This document shows positions 61,040 through 64,000 of a stretch of DNA of 64,000 nt, in pieces. How positions within the stretch are numbered: position 1 is the first letter of the stretch; each line of letters begins with the position of its first letter. A program made the position numbers and the translations under genes. The notes beneath the pieces were generated by a model, which was not told the origin of the DNA, made no database searches, and saw only the letters and a program-made list of their open reading frames with translations. The DNA lies in NCBI GenBank assembly GCA_026874595.1, contig CM049319.1, forward strand, positions 14,659,601-14,723,600, given 5' to 3'. Source of the DNA: Sipunculus nudus. Its lineage: Eukaryota; Annelida; Sipuncula; Golfingiida; Sipunculidae.

Positions 61040-61435
61040 TAGGCTGTTCCTGTGTCAGCATCTGGAATAAACCGTCTTTGTTTTGAAATGTTAATCTACC
61101 AAATGGTCAGTGTTTTGATATGTTAAACAAGGAATGGTCAGTATCTGGAAACGTTAAAACAAGGAATCTTCAGTATATTGAAATACATAAAACTATAATC
61201 CTCAGAATCCTCAGTTTCTAGAAAAGTTAAAACAGGAAATCTTTAGTATCTTGACATATAAAAACAGGGAATCGTCAACATGTGGAACTATTAAAACAGG
61301 GATTTGTAAGTATCTTTAAATGTTAAAATAGGGAGTCATCAACATGTGGAAATATTTTAACAGGGAACATACATGTACAAGGATCATCAGTTTCTGTTCA
61401 AACAGGAAACCGTCAGCATCTGTGAATAAAAGTTC
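61040..61435. repeat. Degenerate ~38-bp minisatellite
   Basis: About ten units of the form CAGTATCTGGAAACGTTAAA followed by ACAGGGAATC or a variant. Units are diverged and of uneven length. It lies downstream of C2CD5. Confidence 0.75.
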
Positions 61436-61760
61436 AATAAACTGCTGCATTTGTGTGATGCCAGTACAAGAATGCCATCTCTGTCACATTGAAGCATTGT
61501 TGACCACAGAAGGGCCTGACAGGTTATTTAATTGACTTTGAGAAAGGCAATTGCAAGTGGACCAATCAGACTTTAAAAAAAAATGTTATTTCTAGATCAT
61601 TGATCTCATAAAGGTTCTCAATATTTCATGAAAGCAACATTCCCTTAGTTTTCCTGGAGGAATTATGAAATTTCCAGGATGATTTCATCGAATCGCCAGT
61701 TTGTATTGTCTTCAGTATTGCTAAAGTGGGAGCAAATAAGACAATGACGTTCTGTAACTG

Positions 61761-62050
61761 TGGGGGTTGTGGTGTAGTGATTAAGGTGATGGGCTCATGA
61801 TTGAGAGTTTGAATCCTGGTCAGAGTCCCACAGTGCCAAGACCCTAGGGCAAGGTCCCAACCGCAAGTGTGCTTCTGTCCACCCAGCAGTAGAAATGGGT
61901 ACAAGTAAATACTGGGAAGGTAACCTGCGATAACTAGCATCCCATCCAGGAGGAGTTTAACTCCTGAGTCGTTTCATGCTACAGAAACTGGGATAAACTC
62001 TGGCCTAATGAGCCAATACACTTGGGTGCAAAGCCCAACAGACTTGACCT
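61761..62050 (+). mobile_element. tRNA-derived SINE
   Basis: An A-box-like GTGGTGTAGTGATTAAGG is followed some 35 bases later by a B-box-like GAGTTTGAATCCT (61804-61816). The body has CACCCAGCAGTAGAAATGGG, a pattern I associate with invertebrate SINE tails. It ends near GACTTGACC. The polarity is plus. Confidence 0.6.
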
Positions 62051-63147
62051 ATGTACTGTAACTTGGAGCACCTTAGCCAATCATCCAGTTGAGTAACCAA
62101 TTTCTTCTGGTCTGATTAAATTCCCTGACCATATAACCATACTTCTCCCTAACTGGGAAACCGAACTCATTTCCAAGATTTCCATGATCTAAGGATGTTG
62201 ACTGTGAATCCAGTCCCATAATGCATCAATACCTCTCGACCAGGGTACTTATTGCAGTTGTTGTTTTATTGTATTGTAATACCAGTATATAAGAAAAGTC
62301 GTGAAATAAGCCTTGGTAAAAAAAACAAAATCTCATTTGGGCCCTTGACAGTGGTTTCTTATGATATATGATTGTTTCTTAATATATATAAGACCAATAT
62401 TAAGTCTGTAAACATGTGTTTTATACTCAAGTATTTGTGTTGATTTTATACATGTTGTAGTCAACTCAAGAGTCAGGTGTCATGATGAGTGGCAGGTAGC
62501 CAAGTAAGTGCCAGTACCATGTGTAAATAGCAAGTGCAATACTGACATATTTAATGTAAAACTTAATTATATGTATAAGACAATCAAATAGGGAAAGGGA
62601 TTGGATAAATTTGTGTACAGAATTTCAGTCATGAAGTTATTTGTACAAAATTTGGCATTCATTGCTAGTGTGCATATGATGCTTCATAATTGTTTTGCAA
62701 TAAAAGAACAAATGAATATATTCAGATTTATTTTATTAGGTCATCACATGGACCAGATCATAATGTTCCTATTAGGTAATCCCCACAACTGGTCTGTAGA
62801 ATTCAGATGATAAAATACTGATATATCGGATCAGACCAAACTGCCATTGCCTTCAACCTATTTATTCCCAATACCTTTGTTGTTGGAAAATGAATCTTTG
62901 ATATATGGATACTGTATAATAAATATAATAAATTATACATAATTTATATAAAATTAAAGTGCAAATACCCCATGCTGATTCCTCAAGTATAACAAATAAA
63001 GGAAACACTGATCTACCATATTAAACTGATGTAAAACAGATTTCATATATGGAAAAAATAGTATGATTTTGCATAACATAACAAGACAAATATAAATATA
63101 TTGTTATTATATTAAATACACTCTGAGAAGCATTGTATTCTTTCAAC

Positions 63148-63999
63148 TCAAGACTTTCTATTTTTCAATGCTTTTAATCTCTCCCTCAAACGTTTAAGTC
63201 CACGAGCTTTGATTGACAGACCGTATTCATCAACAGGAGTGTCTGAGACGAGGATCTTCGGTCCGTCATCTTCTGATTTAGAATTTGGTGTGCTGAAGAA
63301 CAGATCTTTGATATTAACACGCAAAGAGCACCTTCTTAATCCCCCTGGTGTCAGTTTGAATGAACTTCCGAGTTTCTCGGAGGATAGTGGTGTAAAACCT
63401 TGCGAAATGGGTTCCTTACTGCTGTTGGAAGAATCAGGACATTGACTAGCTTTTGGCTCCATCTGGTGATTGGGGTTTTCATCACTGGACCCTACACTAG
63501 GATCATCATCAGCAGACTCTCCACATGTACCCGTCTGGTTAACCAATAGATATGATTGATCTGTGTTAAATAACTTGCGTTTAGGTCTCTCTGAGCGGCC
63601 CCCTCTTGGTCTGCCTTGCGTGGACAAAATTGATGATGCACCATTTGGGGATAACTCTAAATTGACAGACCCATTAACAGGGGGCTCTTCACGATTACTC
63701 AAATCTGTTATATTTGATACTGTAATATTATCACTAGAGGTCTCTGCTGATTTTTCATTTTTCTGCAAGTTCGAAGATTTTTTATCACAAGAAGGTGAAT
63801 CTTCCTCACTGCTAAGATTAAAATTTATTGCATGCAGTTTAGAAGCTCGACTTTTCTCTTTCGCCTTATTTTTCTTCCTTCGTGTCCTAAGTATTGGCAT
63901 TGCTATATCATTATCACCACTTTGTATGGATGCGTTGTTTTGCTCTTGAGCTGCTGACTCGGCATTCAGTTGATCTTCTGGGTTTTGAGAATCCACAAT
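63148..63999 (-). CDS. 3' part of an unrecognised basic, Ser-rich protein gene
   Basis: An open frame of about 283 codons runs from the window edge to a stop at 63148-63150. There is no ATG and no in-frame stop at the edge, so it is the last coding exon or part of one. The protein is Ser/Asn/Asp-rich with basic clusters: RTRRKKNKAKEKSRASK resembles a nuclear localisation signal, and GRPRGGRSERPKRK resembles an AT-hook. The last 60 residues look ordered and conserved, with SLRVNIKDLFFSTP, then TPVDEYGLSIKARGLKRLRE and RLKALKNRKS. A nuclear or chromatin role is inference from composition. I cannot name the family. On the plus strand the frames at 63209-63445 and 63563-63949 are shadows. Confidence 0.75.
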   Translation of the reverse strand: MVDSQNPEDQLNAESAAQEQNNASIQSGDNDIAMPILRTRRKKNKAKEKSRASKLHAINFNLSSEEDSPSCDKKSSNLQKNEKSAETSSDNITVSNITDLSNREEPPVNGSVNLELSPNGASSILSTQGRPRGGRSERPKRKLFNTDQSYLLVNQTGTCGESADDDPSVGSSDENPNHQMEPKASQCPDSSNSSKEPISQGFTPLSSEKLGSSFKLTPGGLRRCSLRVNIKDLFFSTPNSKSEDDGPKILVSDTPVDEYGLSIKARGLKRLRERLKALKNRKS

Positions 64000-64000
64000 G

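Larger units (their letters stand above)
57973..63147. other. C2CD5 3' UTR and intergenic region to the minus-strand gene
   Basis: The C2CD5 3' UTR begins at 57973. AATAAA motifs near 61067, 61424 and 61434 are possible plus-strand polyadenylation signals. For the converging gene, TTTATT near 62867 (AATAAA on the minus strand) is a possible signal. The SINE and the minisatellite lie here. No gene is supported. Confidence 0.5.

Overview
This is eukaryotic, intron-rich, AT-rich DNA, most likely from a marine invertebrate. A mollusc or other lophotrochozoan is my inference, based on the abundance of short non-autonomous transposons with hairpin heads and GTCCGTC runs and on the vertebrate-like C2CD5 exon order. 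No bacterial-style genes or operons are present.

Positions 1 to about 58,000 belong almost entirely to one plus-strand gene. Its last 18 coding exons (12788-57972, 628 codons plus stop) can be read in one frame through GT/AG junctions and match the C-terminal two thirds of C2CD5 (C2 domain-containing protein 5, CDP138/KIAA0528). The N-terminal C2 domain lies before the window. Everything from 1 to 12787 is intron, packed with transposons. Intron 18855-35445 contains a complete second gene on the opposite strand (21546-28858, 553 codons). It encodes four ankyrin repeats, one per exon, followed by a long Asn-Gln-Ser-Gly repeat region and a basic tail. At the right edge (63148-63999, minus strand) is the 3' end of a third, unrecognised gene for a basic, Ser-rich, probably nuclear protein.

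The introns hold mobile DNA that can be resolved in detail. At least four families share one architecture: a hairpin at the 5' end, insertion into TT, a short inverted repeat of the 5' end placed internally near the 3' end, then a hairpin and CTAG or CTTG. This is the structure described for Helentron-type Helitrons and their non-autonomous derivatives. Several are nested inside one another, and related uninterrupted copies in the same window give near-exact empty sites (8177-10048 inside 6605-11768 inside 5219-12773; 44648-50567 inside 42046-50612 inside 40406-52205). Other elements are a 5'-truncated non-LTR retrotransposon flanked by 338-bp direct copies (2056-4234), a 399-bp hAT-like MITE with an 8-bp target duplication, a 674-bp MITE with perfect 68-bp inverted ends, a 1.36-kb TA-flanked MITE, tRNA-derived SINEs, and satellite-like tandem arrays of 179, 280 and about 340 bp.

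I found no evidence of a new enzymatic or defence system. The most notable observations are the shared Helentron architecture with its nesting, a Helentron end 14 bases from a C2CD5 exon, the long duplication around the retrotransposon, and the repeat-rich ankyrin gene nested antisense inside C2CD5.
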